This document shows, one piece after another, positions 55,166 through 64,000 of a stretch of 64,000 nucleotides of DNA. Under the pieces are notes generated by a model. It did no database searches. It was not told the origin of the DNA and was given only the letters and a program-made list of their open reading frames with translations. A program made the position numbers and the translations under genes. Positions within the stretch are counted from its first letter, which is position 1, and each line of letters starts with the position of its first letter. Origin of the DNA: Bacillus haynesii (GTDB taxonomy: Bacteria > Bacillota > Bacilli > Bacillales > Bacillaceae); NCBI RefSeq assembly GCF_001969855.1, contig NZ_MRBL01000007.1, positions 62,001-126,000 on the forward strand. Direction: 5' to 3'.

Positions 55166-55415
55166 ATATGGAAATCTTATTTTTCAAAGCGCTGACCATT
55201 GAGCCGATTTCTTTAAACACAGGCTTCAGCTCATCGATCGAATCCATGATTTCTCCAACCTGATTCAACACGTGCATGTAATCGGCTTCCTGGGAAACTT
55301 CAGCGCCTTCGGCGGTTTCAGTTTCCGCCTCCGGCTCCGGCTCCGGCTCTTCTTCATGCCTGCCGGGTGCGTTTGCGCCAAACATCATTTTGGTGAAAAA
55401 ATCGTCGTTCGCCAC
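55164..55415 (-). CDS. yjzB: YjzB, small hypothetical protein
   Basis: 83 residues. An acidic middle (EEEPEPEPEAETETAEG) links an N-terminal ANDDFFTKMMFGANAP and a helical C-terminus ending KNKISI. AAAGGAGGG site before ATG. Position between comZ and fabHA as in B. subtilis. Function unknown. Confidence 0.75.
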   Translation of the reverse strand: MANDDFFTKMMFGANAPGRHEEEPEPEPEAETETAEGAEVSQEADYMHVLNQVGEIMDSIDELKPVFKEIGSMVSALKNKISI

Positions 55416-55487
55416 TCTTCATTCCCTCCTTTTTCATATATATCACTATTATATGAAGGTTTTGGTCTGCTAGATTAGACGAATATA

Positions 55488-55516
55488 TTGCCAACTAAAA
55501 AAAAATAGGGTAGGAT
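55488..55516 (+). promoter_or_regulatory. Promoter of fabHA-fabF
   Basis: TTGCCA 55488-55493 and TAGGAT 55511-55516 with 17-bp spacing. The expected start lies just beyond, inside the FapR box. Confidence 0.75.
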
Positions 55517-55532
55517 TAGTACCAGATACTAA
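55516..55532 (+). promoter_or_regulatory. FapR operator
   Basis: TTAGTACCAGATACTAA, the FapR consensus TTAGTACCTGRTACTAA with one change in the centre. It covers the transcription start, matching malonyl-CoA-relieved repression by FapR of the fabHA operon. Confidence 0.9.
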
Positions 55533-55584
55533 TAATTGCTCATAACATTAGTTGGAAAAAATCATGAATAAAGGAGTCTTTCCT

Positions 55585-56523
55585 ATGAAAGCTGGAATTA
55601 TTGGAATCGGCCGGTACATCCCTGAAAAGGTGCTGACCAATTTCGACTTGGAAAAAATGGTTGAAACTTCTGACGAGTGGATTCGTACAAGAACAGGCAT
55701 AGAAGAAAGAAGAATCGCAGCCGAAGATGAGAAAACCTCCGATATGGCTGTGGCCGCCGCAAGAAGAGCGATGGAAGATGCAAACATCGAGGCGGAAGAT
55801 CTTGATATGATTCTCGTCGCCACCGTTACTCCTGATCAGGCATTCCCGACAGTGTCCTGCATGATTCAAGAAAAGCTCGGTGCATTCAATGCCTGTGCGA
55901 TGGATATCAGCGCAGCGTGCGCCGGTTTTATGTACGGCTTAGTCACTGGAAAACAGTTTATCGAAGCCGGAACATATAAGCATGTGCTTGTCATCGGAGT
56001 TGAAAAGCTCTCAAGCATTACGGACTGGGATGACCGCAATACCGCTGTTCTGTTCGGAGACGGTGCGGGCGCCGCAGTTGTCGGGCCTGTCAGCGACGAT
56101 AAAGGAATTCTGTCCTTTGAGCTCGGTGCAGACGGCAGAGGCGGAAAACACTTGTACTTGGATGAAAAAGATCATACAATCATGAATGGCAGAGAAGTGT
56201 TCAAGTTTGCCGTCCGTCAAATGGGTGAATCCAGTGTGAATGTTATTGAAAAAGCCGGATTATCCAAAGAGGATGTCGACTTTTTAGTGCCGCATCAAGC
56301 CAACATCCGGATCATGGAAGCGGCGCGCGAACGTTTGGAGCTTCCAGTCGAAAAAATGTCTAAAACGGTTCATAAATACGGAAACACATCAGCTGCTTCT
56401 ATTCCAATTTCTCTTGTGGAAGAGCTTGAAGCTGGTAAAATAAAAGACGGTGACGTCATTGTGATGGTCGGCTTCGGCGGAGGTTTGACATGGGGAGCCA
56501 TCGCCATGCGCTGGGGCCGCTAA
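55585..56523 (+). CDS. fabHA: Beta-ketoacyl-ACP synthase III FabHA
   Basis: 312 residues, KAS III: catalytic Cys in [10 protein letters not shown] (about residue 112), His in VPHQANIRI and Asn in YGNTSAAS. Starts branched or straight fatty-acid chains from acyl-CoA and malonyl-ACP. ATG 55585 has AAAGGAG 9 bases upstream; the open frame starts at 55552. Member of the FapR regulon. Together with fabF, 21 bp downstream. Confidence 0.94.
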   Translation: MKAGIIGIGRYIPEKVLTNFDLEKMVETSDEWIRTRTGIEERRIAAEDEKTSDMAVAAARRAMEDANIEAEDLDMILVATVTPDQAFPTVSCMIQEKLGAFNACAMDISAACAGFMYGLVTGKQFIEAGTYKHVLVIGVEKLSSITDWDDRNTAVLFGDGAGAAVVGPVSDDKGILSFELGADGRGGKHLYLDEKDHTIMNGREVFKFAVRQMGESSVNVIEKAGLSKEDVDFLVPHQANIRIMEAARERLELPVEKMSKTVHKYGNTSAASIPISLVEELEAGKIKDGDVIVMVGFGGGLTWGAIAMRWGR

Positions 56524-56544
56524 AAGAAAGGTGAGGTGCAACTT

Positions 56545-57783
56545 ATGAATAGTAAAAGAGTAGTCATTACCGGATTAGGAGCTTTATCACCTCTTGGTAA
56601 TGACGTCAAAACGAGCTGGAACAACGCGGTCAACGGGGTCTCCGGAGTCGGCCCGATTACAAGGGTGAACGCGGACGAGTACCCTGCTAAAGTAGCCGCA
56701 GAACTGAAAGATTTTAAGATAGAAGATTATATGGATAAAAAAGAAGCGAGAAAAATGGACCGCTTCACACAATATGCCGTTGTGTCGGCGAAAATGGCCG
56801 TGGAAGACGCAGGGCTCGACATTAACGAGAGCAACGCAGACCGGGTCGGCGTCTGGGTCGGTTCCGGGATCGGCGGCCTTGAAACGCTTGAACAGCAGTT
56901 CGAAACATTTTTAACAAAAGGACCGCGGCGCGTCAGCCCGTTCTTTGTACCGATGATGATTCCTGATATGGCGACCGGCCAGATTTCGATCTCTCTCGGT
57001 GCAAAAGGGGTCAACTCTTGTACGGTGACGGCTTGCGCGACGGGTACAAACTCAATCGGCGACGCTTTTAAAGTTATTCAGCGCGGCGATGCAGATGTCA
57101 TGATCTCCGGAGGAACGGAAGCCCCGCTTACAAGAATGTCATTTGCCGGCTTTTCGGCCAATAAAGCGCTCTCCACTAATCCGGATCCGAAAACGGCAAG
57201 CCGTCCGTTTGACAAAAACCGCGACGGCTTCGTCATGGGAGAAGGAGCGGGAATCGTCGTTCTTGAGGAGCTTGAGCACGCATTAAACCGCGGAGCGACA
57301 ATCTACGCGGAAGTGGTCGGCTACGGATCAACGGGAGACGCCTATCATATCACCGCTCCTGCGCCAAATGGGGAAGGTGGCGTCAGAGCCATGAAAGAAG
57401 CGATCAAAGATGCGGGTCTATCCCCTGAGAACATTGATTATATCAATGCGCACGGAACAAGCACCCCGTACAATGATAAATTTGAAACGATCGCCATTAA
57501 AGAAGTGTTCGGAGAGCATGCCTACAAGCTTGCTGTCAGCTCGACAAAATCGATGACAGGGCACTTGCTCGGGGCTGCCGGAGGCATCGAAGCGATTTTC
57601 TCCGTCCTTGCCATTAAGGAAGGCATCATTCCTCCGACAATCAATATCGAAACGCCTGATGAAGATTGCGATCTGGACTATGTACCGGATCAAGCCCGCC
57701 GCCAGGACGTGAATGTTGTGCTCAGCAACTCGCTTGGTTTCGGCGGACACAACGCAACGCTGATCTTCAAAAAATATGAATAA
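56545..57783 (+). CDS. fabF: Beta-ketoacyl-ACP synthase II FabF
   Basis: 412 residues, KAS II: Cys in [11 protein letters not shown] (about 163), His in [12 protein letters not shown] and [11 protein letters not shown]. Extends the acyl chain. ATG 56545 follows AAGGTGAGG; a GTG at 56536 falls within that site. Same transcript as fabHA; terminator at 57794. Confidence 0.95.
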   Translation: MNSKRVVITGLGALSPLGNDVKTSWNNAVNGVSGVGPITRVNADEYPAKVAAELKDFKIEDYMDKKEARKMDRFTQYAVVSAKMAVEDAGLDINESNADRVGVWVGSGIGGLETLEQQFETFLTKGPRRVSPFFVPMMIPDMATGQISISLGAKGVNSCTVTACATGTNSIGDAFKVIQRGDADVMISGGTEAPLTRMSFAGFSANKALSTNPDPKTASRPFDKNRDGFVMGEGAGIVVLEELEHALNRGATIYAEVVGYGSTGDAYHITAPAPNGEGGVRAMKEAIKDAGLSPENIDYINAHGTSTPYNDKFETIAIKEVFGEHAYKLAVSSTKSMTGHLLGAAGGIEAIFSVLAIKEGIIPPTINIETPDEDCDLDYVPDQARRQDVNVVLSNSLGFGGHNATLIFKKYE

Positions 57784-57793
57784 CCGCAATATT

Positions 57794-57828
57794 AACGGCT
57801 GCCATTTTAGATGGTAGCCGTTTTTTTT
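57794..57828 (+). terminator. Terminator of fabHA-fabF
   Basis: AACGGCTGCCAT and ATGGTAGCCGTT pair around TTTAG with one G-T, then TTTTTT. Confidence 0.9.
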
Positions 57829-57869
57829 AGCGTGCATACCATACAGATGAAAAAGGAGTGTGATCTAAA

Positions 57870-58658
57870 ATGAGTATAGCAAGCACGTATGAATGGCTTG
57901 AACAGGCTTCATCCGTGCAGGAATTGTCAAACTTTCTCATACCGTACTTTAAAGGCGCTTCAAAAGCGGATGCGGCGGCGATTGTCAGCCACCTGCAGAC
58001 CCACGGCTTGTTCCGTTCGTGGACGGACGGTGAGCATACGATGAAGCAGCTTAAGAAAAACGGCGTATTTCAGCATGTCAGACGGGAAGAACAGCTGCTC
58101 TGCAAAAGATGGAACGGGCCGGATGTTCCGATTTTCATCCTGCCGGTCGATGAAAGAAACCGCAAAATCCGCGTCGAATTCGGCTCGAAATCAGGTCTCG
58201 CGTTCAGCGACAAATTATTTTTGTTTTTATCGGCCGATCTTCCCCGGTCATCGATTTCTGCGATCATGACGCACGAATATAATCACGTTTGCCGGTTAGA
58301 AAATATGCCGAAAGAAGAAAAAAAGATGACGCTGCTTGATACAATCATTCTCGAAGGCCTCGCAGAATATGCCGTTTTCGAACGGTTGGGGGAAGCCGAA
58401 ACAGCCGCATGGACGTCATATTACTCCGAAAAACAGCTTCGTCATTTCCGGGACCGGTTCGTAAAGCCGCATTTCGAGCTGCGCCGACACGATGGCCGAC
58501 TATTCTCCAATATTTTATTTGGAAAAGGACATTATCCTGACATGCTCGGATATGCTGTCGGTTACAGTATTGTAAAAAAATATTTATCGGCTCGAAATTT
58601 GAAGGTTGCCGATGTTTTAGTCTTTCCGTCAGAAGACTTTATAAAGCTATCACTTTAA
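57870..58658 (+). CDS. yjaZ: YjaZ, predicted zinc metalloprotease (DUF2268)
   Basis: 262 residues. HEYNH (about residue 133) is a zinc-protease type HExxH motif followed by CRLENMPKEEKK and a late Glu region ILEGLAEYAVFER as third ligand. DUF2268 family. No signal peptide. Substrate unknown. RBS AAAAAGGAGTG. Between fabF and appD as in B. subtilis. Confidence 0.83.
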   Translation: MSIASTYEWLEQASSVQELSNFLIPYFKGASKADAAAIVSHLQTHGLFRSWTDGEHTMKQLKKNGVFQHVRREEQLLCKRWNGPDVPIFILPVDERNRKIRVEFGSKSGLAFSDKLFLFLSADLPRSSISAIMTHEYNHVCRLENMPKEEKKMTLLDTIILEGLAEYAVFERLGEAETAAWTSYYSEKQLRHFRDRFVKPHFELRRHDGRLFSNILFGKGHYPDMLGYAVGYSIVKKYLSARNLKVADVLVFPSEDFIKLSL

Positions 58659-58712
58659 AATACTAAAATTATGGGATTAAATTAATATTATTACAAAAAA
58701 TCAAAAAACTCC

Positions 58713-58785
58713 TTGCTTTTGTAATGATTATGTAATAATATACAACTATAAAATTTTAAGATAATTCAGTCATATTAAGAAAATT
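58713..58785 (+). promoter_or_regulatory. Promoter and CodY-like site of the app operon
   Basis: TTGCTT 58713-58718 and TAATAT 58736-58741, spaced 17 bp, in a very AT-rich 190-bp gap. CATATTAAGAAAATT (58771-58785) agrees with the CodY motif AATTTTCWGAAAATT at 12 of 15 bases. B. subtilis app is under CodY and ScoC, so a CodY site is plausible. Confidence 0.4.
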
Positions 58786-58849
58786 CTAAAAAAGTAATAT
58801 ATTAGTTTTTTGTGATATTTAACTTCTGGTCTATGGAAGGGGAATCTTG

Positions 58850-59824
58850 ATGAGCGCATTGCTGGAAGTCAATGATTTAAAAACTTATTTTTTCAGGAAA
58901 AAGCAGCCGATACCCGCAGTGGACGGCGTCGATTTTTCAATTAAAAAAGGGGAAACCGTGGCGCTGGTCGGTGAATCGGGATCCGGTAAAAGCATCACGT
59001 CTCTGTCAATCATGGGACTCGTCGAAGGCTCAGGCGGAAAGATTATGAACGGTTCTATCAAGCTCGAAGGACGGGATCTCGTTACATACAAGGAACAAGA
59101 TTTATGCAAGATCCGCGGAAATGAAATCTCCATGATTTTTCAGGAGCCGATGACCTCGCTCAATCCGGTTTTGACGATCGGCGAACAAATCACAGAGGTG
59201 CTGATCTATCATAAAAAGCTATCGAAAAAAGAAGCCGCCAAAAAAGCGGTAGAATTATTAAATCTTGTCGGCTTTTCAAGGGCAGGCGAGCTGATGAAAG
59301 AATATCCGCACCGCCTGTCGGGCGGTATGAGGCAGAGGGTCATGATCGCCATTGCTTTAAGCTGCAATCCGAAGCTGCTCATCGCGGATGAACCGACAAC
59401 AGCGCTCGACGTCACCATTCAAGCCCAAGTGCTGGAACTGATGAAAGACCTATGCGACAAATTCGATACCTCCATACTTCTCATTACCCACGATCTCGGC
59501 GTTGTGTCCGAAATTGCGGACCGCGTGATCGTCATGTATTGCGGACAAGTTGTTGAAAATGCCACAGTAGACGAACTATTCGACGAACCCCTGCATCCCT
59601 ATACAAAAGGACTGTTAAACTCCATCCCTGTCATTGAAGGCTCCATTGAAAAATTAACAGCCATTAAAGGAAATGTGCCGACGCCTGACAACCTTCCGGC
59701 CGGCTGCCGGTTTGCTCCGAGGTGTCCGAGCGCGGTCGACAAATGCTGGGGGGCGCAGCCAGACTTGAAAACGCGTCCGGACGGCCGGTCTGTCAGATGT
59801 TTTTTATATGAGGAGGGAGAATAA
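58850..59824 (+). CDS. appD: Oligopeptide ABC transporter ATPase AppD
   Basis: 324 residues: Walker A GESGSGKS, signature LSGGMRQRVMIAI, Walker B LLIADEPTTALDV, and the C-terminal peptide-transporter Cys-rich CRFAPRCPSAVDKC. One of two ATPases driving peptide import. AAGGGG site before ATG 58850. Opens the app operon; appF follows after 3 bp. Confidence 0.93.
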   Translation: MSALLEVNDLKTYFFRKKQPIPAVDGVDFSIKKGETVALVGESGSGKSITSLSIMGLVEGSGGKIMNGSIKLEGRDLVTYKEQDLCKIRGNEISMIFQEPMTSLNPVLTIGEQITEVLIYHKKLSKKEAAKKAVELLNLVGFSRAGELMKEYPHRLSGGMRQRVMIAIALSCNPKLLIADEPTTALDVTIQAQVLELMKDLCDKFDTSILLITHDLGVVSEIADRVIVMYCGQVVENATVDELFDEPLHPYTKGLLNSIPVIEGSIEKLTAIKGNVPTPDNLPAGCRFAPRCPSAVDKCWGAQPDLKTRPDGRSVRCFLYEEGE

Positions 59825-59827
59825 GAG

Positions 59828-60850
59828 ATGACTTCATCAGCTGAACAATTACAGCCCGGACAGGAAATGAACCCGCGAGAATCCCTTCTGGAGCTGAAAG
59901 ACGTCAAAAAGTACTTTCCGATCCGCTCAGGGATTTTTCAGAAAAAAATCGGCGATGTCAAAGCGGTGGACGGCATCAGCTTTTCGCTTAAACGCGGCGA
60001 AACGCTCGGCATTGTCGGTGAATCGGGCTGCGGAAAGTCGACCGCCGGACGGACGATGATCCGCCTTTATAAACCGACGGCAGGGCAGATTTTTTACAAA
60101 GGCCGCGACATTTCAAGTTTGTCGGAAGAAGCTTTGAGAAAAAGCGTCCGTAAAAACATCCAGATGGTTTTCCAAGATCCGTTTGCCTCACTGAACCCGA
60201 GAAAAACGCTGCGTTCCATCATCAAAGAACCCTTCAACACGCATCATATGTACAATTTCAAAGAACGCAACGAAAAAGCCGAAAAGCTTTTGGCTAAGGT
60301 AGGGCTACACCCGTCGTTTGCGAACCGCTATCCCCACGAATTTTCCGGAGGGCAGCGCCAACGGATCGGAATCGCACGGGCGCTCGCCTTAAATCCGGAG
60401 CTTATTATCGCTGATGAACCGGTATCTGCATTGGACGTGTCGATCCAGGCTCAAGTGATCAATCTGATGGAGGAGCTTCAGAAAGAATTCAATCTGACAT
60501 ATTTGTTCATTTCCCATGATTTGAGCGTCGTCCGCCATATCAGCGACAGGGTCGGTGTCATGTATCTCGGCAAAATGATGGAGCTGACAGACAAGCATGA
60601 GCTGTATGACAACCCGCTTCATCCATACACGCAGGCGCTTTTGTCCGCTGTTCCAGTCACTAGGAAGAAAGGCGGAACAAAGCGGGAGCGAATCGTTTTA
60701 AAAGGCGAGCTGCCGAGCCCCGCCAATCCTCCGAAAGGCTGTGTATTTCATACGAGGTGTCCGGCCGCAAAAGCGATTTGTGCGGAAGCCGAACCCGCTT
60801 TCAAGGAAGTGAAAACAAACCATTTCGTGGCATGCCACCTTTACGAATAA
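59828..60850 (+). CDS. appF: Oligopeptide ABC transporter ATPase AppF
   Basis: 340 residues: Walker A GESGCGKS, signature FSGGQRQRIGIAR, Walker B LIIADEPVSALDV, and the C-terminal CVFHTRCPAAKAIC. Pairs with AppD. ATG 59828 after GAGGGAGAATAAGAG. Separated from appA by 111 bp with no promoter that I could identify. Confidence 0.93.
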   Translation: MTSSAEQLQPGQEMNPRESLLELKDVKKYFPIRSGIFQKKIGDVKAVDGISFSLKRGETLGIVGESGCGKSTAGRTMIRLYKPTAGQIFYKGRDISSLSEEALRKSVRKNIQMVFQDPFASLNPRKTLRSIIKEPFNTHHMYNFKERNEKAEKLLAKVGLHPSFANRYPHEFSGGQRQRIGIARALALNPELIIADEPVSALDVSIQAQVINLMEELQKEFNLTYLFISHDLSVVRHISDRVGVMYLGKMMELTDKHELYDNPLHPYTQALLSAVPVTRKKGGTKRERIVLKGELPSPANPPKGCVFHTRCPAAKAICAEAEPAFKEVKTNHFVACHLYE

Positions 60851-60961
60851 AGGGGAAGGCCGTCACATATTAAATCCTTGAGAGGGGGAATGTCTTCTTT
60901 AAAAAACGGGGGTCAATTGGGTGGAAAGAAGGACAACAGTTTAATAAGGGGGAATTCATAA

Positions 60962-62605
60962 ATGAGCAAACGCAAAACAGGATTTTCAATTTTAAGCTTG
61001 CTGCTGATCTTATCAATCTTTCTAACGGCCTGTAACAGCGGCGAAGTCGGAGGGGACGAAAAAGAAGGCAAATCTGACGGGAAGCCGCAGCAGGGCGGAG
61101 ATCTGATTGCTGGATCCACAGGTGAACCGACGCTGTTTAATTCACTGTATTCAACTGATACAGCAAGTTCAGATATTGAAAGACTGATCTACAACACTTT
61201 GTTAGACGTTAATGAGAAACTTGAAGTGGAAAACCAACTCGCTGATGAAGTAAAGGAATCGGAGGATGGGTTAACATTCGATGTGAAGCTAAAAGAAGGT
61301 GTCAAGTTTCACGACGGTGAAGAAATGACAGCCGACGATGTCGTTTTTACTTACAGCATTCCGATGAGTGATGAATACGTTGGAGAACGCGGCTCAAACT
61401 TTAAAATGATAGAGTCTGTCACGAAAAAAGGTAAATATGAAGTGCAGTTTAAATTAAAGAAGCAGGATCCGTATTTTTACAATGTTACACTTGCCAGTTA
61501 CGGTATTCTGCCTAAGCACATTTTAAAAGATGTCCCAATCAGCAAACTCGGTGAACACGAATTCAATCGAAAGAATCCGATTGGAACGGGTCCGTTTAAA
61601 TTTAAAGAATGGAAAGAAGGACAATATGTAAAGGTTGAGGCTTTTGATGATTATTATGCCGGGCGTCCTCATTTAGATTCGATCACGTATAAAATTATCC
61701 CGGATTCAAATGCAGCGATGTCACAGCTTCAAGCTGGTGATGTCGACTACTTGGTCGTTACGCCAGGACCAGACTATAAAACGGCCGAGAAATTTAATAA
61801 TGTAAAGATGGAAACGGATTTAGGCCTGAATTATACGTATATCGGCTGGAACCAAAAAAATGAGCTGTTTAAAGATAAAAAAGTTCGCCAAGCGCTGACA
61901 CATGCGCTTGACCGCCAGGCGCTCGTTGACCAAGTCCTTGATGGAGACGGGGAAATCGCAAACATCCCGGAAAGCCCGCTTTCATGGAACTACCCGGATA
62001 ACAAAGATAAGTTTAAAACGTTTGAATACGATCCAGAGAAAGCAAAAAAACTGCTCAAAGAAGCAGGATGGACAGACTCAGATGGTGATGGGATTTTAGA
62101 TAAGGACGGCAAAAAGTTTTCTTTCGTTATTAAAACGAACCAAGGAAACAAAACACGGGAAGACCTCGCGGTTGTTGTTCAGCAGCAATTAAAAGAAATT
62201 GGGATTCAAGCAAAACCGCAGATTGTTGAATGGAGTGCTTTAATTGAACAAATGAACCCGCCGAATTGGGATTTTGATGCGATGATCATGGGCTGGAGCC
62301 TTGCTACGTTCCCTGATCAGAGCAACATTTTCCATTCGAAAGAAGCTGAAAAAGGACTAAACTATGTTTGGTATCAAAATGAAAAGCTTGATAAACTGCT
62401 GGATGAAGCTAAAACGTTGAAGGACCGTGAAGAATATAAAAAGGCGTATGAAGATATTTACGAAATTCTGGCGGAAGATCAGCCGTATACATTCTTGTAT
62501 TATACGAATTACCATAGAGCGATGCCAAAAAATATGAAAGGTTACGTATTCCATCCGAAAGAAGATTTCTATAAAGCCGAAGACTGGTGGCTGGATCAAA
62601 AATAA
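60962..62605 (+). CDS. appA: Oligopeptide-binding lipoprotein AppA
   Basis: 547 residues, lipobox LTAC (Cys24), SBP_bac_5 fold (family block EDGLTFDVKLKEGVKFHDGE; DRQALVDQVLDGDGE). Captures peptides for the app permease. The reading frame is complete here; in B. subtilis 168 the gene is known to carry a frameshift. Internal DSDGDGILDKDGKKF resembles a calcium-binding loop as often seen in these proteins. A hairpin follows before appB. Confidence 0.93.
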   Translation: MSKRKTGFSILSLLLILSIFLTACNSGEVGGDEKEGKSDGKPQQGGDLIAGSTGEPTLFNSLYSTDTASSDIERLIYNTLLDVNEKLEVENQLADEVKESEDGLTFDVKLKEGVKFHDGEEMTADDVVFTYSIPMSDEYVGERGSNFKMIESVTKKGKYEVQFKLKKQDPYFYNVTLASYGILPKHILKDVPISKLGEHEFNRKNPIGTGPFKFKEWKEGQYVKVEAFDDYYAGRPHLDSITYKIIPDSNAAMSQLQAGDVDYLVVTPGPDYKTAEKFNNVKMETDLGLNYTYIGWNQKNELFKDKKVRQALTHALDRQALVDQVLDGDGEIANIPESPLSWNYPDNKDKFKTFEYDPEKAKKLLKEAGWTDSDGDGILDKDGKKFSFVIKTNQGNKTREDLAVVVQQQLKEIGIQAKPQIVEWSALIEQMNPPNWDFDAMIMGWSLATFPDQSNIFHSKEAEKGLNYVWYQNEKLDKLLDEAKTLKDREEYKKAYEDIYEILAEDQPYTFLYYTNYHRAMPKNMKGYVFHPKEDFYKAEDWWLDQK

Positions 62606-62617
62606 CAAGAATCCCTT

Positions 62618-62650
62618 GAGGGAAGTGTAGCTTGCAGCTTCCTTCCCTTC
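62618..62650 (+). other. Intercistronic hairpin between appA and appB
   Basis: GAGGGAAG (62618-62625) and CTTCCCTTC (62642-62650) can pair with a small bulge; a nested GGAAG...CTTCC also exists. No long T-run follows. Such hairpins after the binding protein often stabilise its mRNA and lower read-through to the permease genes, an inference here. Confidence 0.45.
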
Positions 62651-62683
62651 ATTCTTAATGACTTTTAAAAAAGGGGATAAAAA

Positions 62684-63634
62684 ATGATTACATATATCAT
62701 TCGAAGGACGCTCATGTCGATTCCAATTTTATTTGGCATTACGATTTTGTCATTTGCGATTATGAAAGCAGCGCCGGGAGATCCTATGGCATTGATGATG
62801 GATCCGACCATCAGCGCGGGAGACCGCGAAAAATTCATTGAAAAATACGGCTTGGATGAACCTGAACACGTTCAATATTTAAAGTGGCTCGGAAATATGA
62901 TTCAAGGCGATTTCGGGACTTCAATCGTTAGAAAAGGAACGCCAGTGACCGATTTGATTATGGCGAGGCTGCCGAATACGTTATTGTTAATGCTCGTTTC
63001 AACCATTTTGGCTCTCCTCATATCGATCCCGCTTGGAGTGCTTTCAGCTAGGCGGCCATATTCTAAATTGGATTATGGCATCACATTTACATCATTTATC
63101 GGTCTTGCCGTTCCAAATTTTTGGCTAGGACTGATTTTGATCATGTTTCTTGCCGTCAATTTGGGATGGTTTCCAACCGGAGGCGTTATGACTCTTAATG
63201 CCGATTTTAGTTTATGGGATCGCATTCATCATTTAATTTTGCCTGCATTCGTCCTAGCGACCGCAGATATGGCGGGACTGACCCGCTACACGAGATCAAG
63301 TATGCTTGATGTGCTTAGACAAGACTATATGCGGACTGCAAGGGCAAAGGGGTTTAAAGAAAATCGTGTCGTGTACAAGCATGGGCTTCGGAATGGCTTG
63401 CTTCCGGTTATAACGATCTTTGGTCTGATGATTCCTTCTTTTATCGGCGGAGCAGTCGTTACTGAACAGATTTTCAGCTGGCCGGGACTTGGAAAGCTGT
63501 TTGTCGACTCTGCTTTCCAGAGGGACTATCCTGTCATTATGGCAATGACGGTTATTTCAGCCACGCTTGTTGTCATTGGGAATTTAGTTGCGGATATTCT
63601 TTATGCAATGGTCGATCCGCGGATTGAGTATTAA
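62684..63634 (+). CDS. appB: Oligopeptide ABC transporter permease AppB
   Basis: 316 residues, six membrane helices, BPD-type permease with the EAA-loop ARAKGFKENRVVYKHGLRNG. N-terminus YIIRRTLMSIPILFGITIL typical of DppB/OppB. One of two channel subunits. RBS AAAAGGGG at 62668-62675. Confidence 0.93.
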   Translation: MITYIIRRTLMSIPILFGITILSFAIMKAAPGDPMALMMDPTISAGDREKFIEKYGLDEPEHVQYLKWLGNMIQGDFGTSIVRKGTPVTDLIMARLPNTLLLMLVSTILALLISIPLGVLSARRPYSKLDYGITFTSFIGLAVPNFWLGLILIMFLAVNLGWFPTGGVMTLNADFSLWDRIHHLILPAFVLATADMAGLTRYTRSSMLDVLRQDYMRTARAKGFKENRVVYKHGLRNGLLPVITIFGLMIPSFIGGAVVTEQIFSWPGLGKLFVDSAFQRDYPVIMAMTVISATLVVIGNLVADILYAMVDPRIEY

Positions 63635-63653
63635 TGAAGGAGGGAATTGATTC

Positions 63654-64000
63654 ATGACACAGCCAAATCCATCGACACCTTCGCCGGAGATCACATTGCA
63701 GGAAAATGTCGCACCAAAGCCTGAGACGATGACAAAAATCTTTTTTGAAAAGTTTTACAAAAACAAGCTGGCGGTAATCGGAGGCATTGTATTATCCATT
63801 ATTATCCTATCAGCAATTTTTGCTCCGGTGATCGCTCCATACCCGCCGGAACAGCAAAACCTGTTGAATAAGCTAAAACCGCCAAGCGGTGAACATCTAA
63901 TGGGAACAGACAAGTTTGGCCGAGATATTTTCAGCCGTACACTTTATGGGGCTCGGGTTTCTTTACTTGTCGGCTTTGCCTCTGTACTTGGATCAATTAC
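63654..64000 (+). CDS. appC: Oligopeptide ABC transporter permease AppC, 5' part
   Basis: The first ~115 codons from ATG 63654 (AAGGAGGG upstream); the gene runs off the right edge. A cytosolic start is followed by a first helix ([20 protein letters not shown]) and the DppC/OppC signature [20 protein letters not shown]. Second channel subunit, 19 bp after appB. Confidence 0.92.
   Translation, partial: MTQPNPSTPSPEITLQENVAPKPETMTKIFFEKFYKNKLAVIGGIVLSIIILSAIFAPVIAPYPPEQQNLLNKLKPPSGEHLMGTDKFGRDIFSRTLYGARVSLLVGFASVLGSI

Noticed and set aside
1..64000. CRISPR array, prophage, insertion sequence, tRNA or rRNA
   Set aside because: No regular direct repeats with spacers, no transposase or integrase frame, no clover-leaf or rRNA stretches were seen by eye.

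Overview
The window is chromosomal DNA from a Bacillus of the subtilis group. Gene order follows the B. subtilis yis-yit-yja region closely (yisL, yisN, asnO, yisQ, yisR, degA, iolU/yisS, yisU, yisV, then yitI, yitJ, yitK, yitL, yitS, yitT, ipi, guaC, yitU, yitV, yitW, argCJBD-carAB-argF, yjzC, yjzD, yjaU, yjaV, med, comZ, yjzB, fabHA, fabF, yjaZ, appDFABC). The protein sequences are diverged from B. subtilis. The extra genes (a complete rhbABCDEF-type siderophore operon, a cobalamin-dependent methionine synthase, a gerA-type germination operon) point to the B. licheniformis / B. paralicheniformis group. That species assignment is inference from gene content, not a database result.

Layout: 1-10 kb holds the yis block: spore-linked asparagine synthase asnO, a glnK-amtB ammonium pair with TnrA-like boxes, a MATE exporter next to an AraC regulator, and LacI-family degA ahead of iolU with three AGCGCT palindromes between them. 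10-16 kb holds a tricistronic spore germinant receptor operon (minus strand) and the divergent pair yisU (LysE exporter) / yisV (MocR regulator) around a perfect 11-bp-arm dyad. 16.4-24.8 kb is a tightly overlapped six-gene operon for a schizokinen/rhizobactin-like hydroxamate-citrate siderophore, behind a sigma-A promoter with a Fur box just downstream of the -10. 24.8-32.8 kb holds a GNAT, a short-chain dehydrogenase divergent from a WYL regulator, and a yitJ-metH methionine operon under a SAM (S-box) riboswitch. 33-41 kb is yit housekeeping plus small spore-type genes. 41.3-50.8 kb is the arginine/carbamoyl-phosphate operon with ARG-box-like operators before argC and again before carA. 50.8-64 kb has uppP, small genes, the competence modulators med-comZ, the FapR-controlled fabHA-fabF operon, yjaZ and the app oligopeptide ABC transporter, which runs off the right edge inside appC.

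Functional themes: nitrogen handling (asnO, glnK-amtB, arginine operon), iron acquisition (rhb operon), sulfur/one-carbon metabolism (yitJ-metH), spore formation and germination (asnO, ger operon, GerPA-like gene), competence (med, comZ, app peptide import) and membrane/wall lipids (uppP, fabHA, fabF). I see no phage, insertion sequence, CRISPR array, tRNA or rRNA. The most distinctive accessory content is the siderophore operon. The regulatory dyads beside yisV, iolU and the WYL gene are the least explained signals. No clearly new multi-gene system was recognised.
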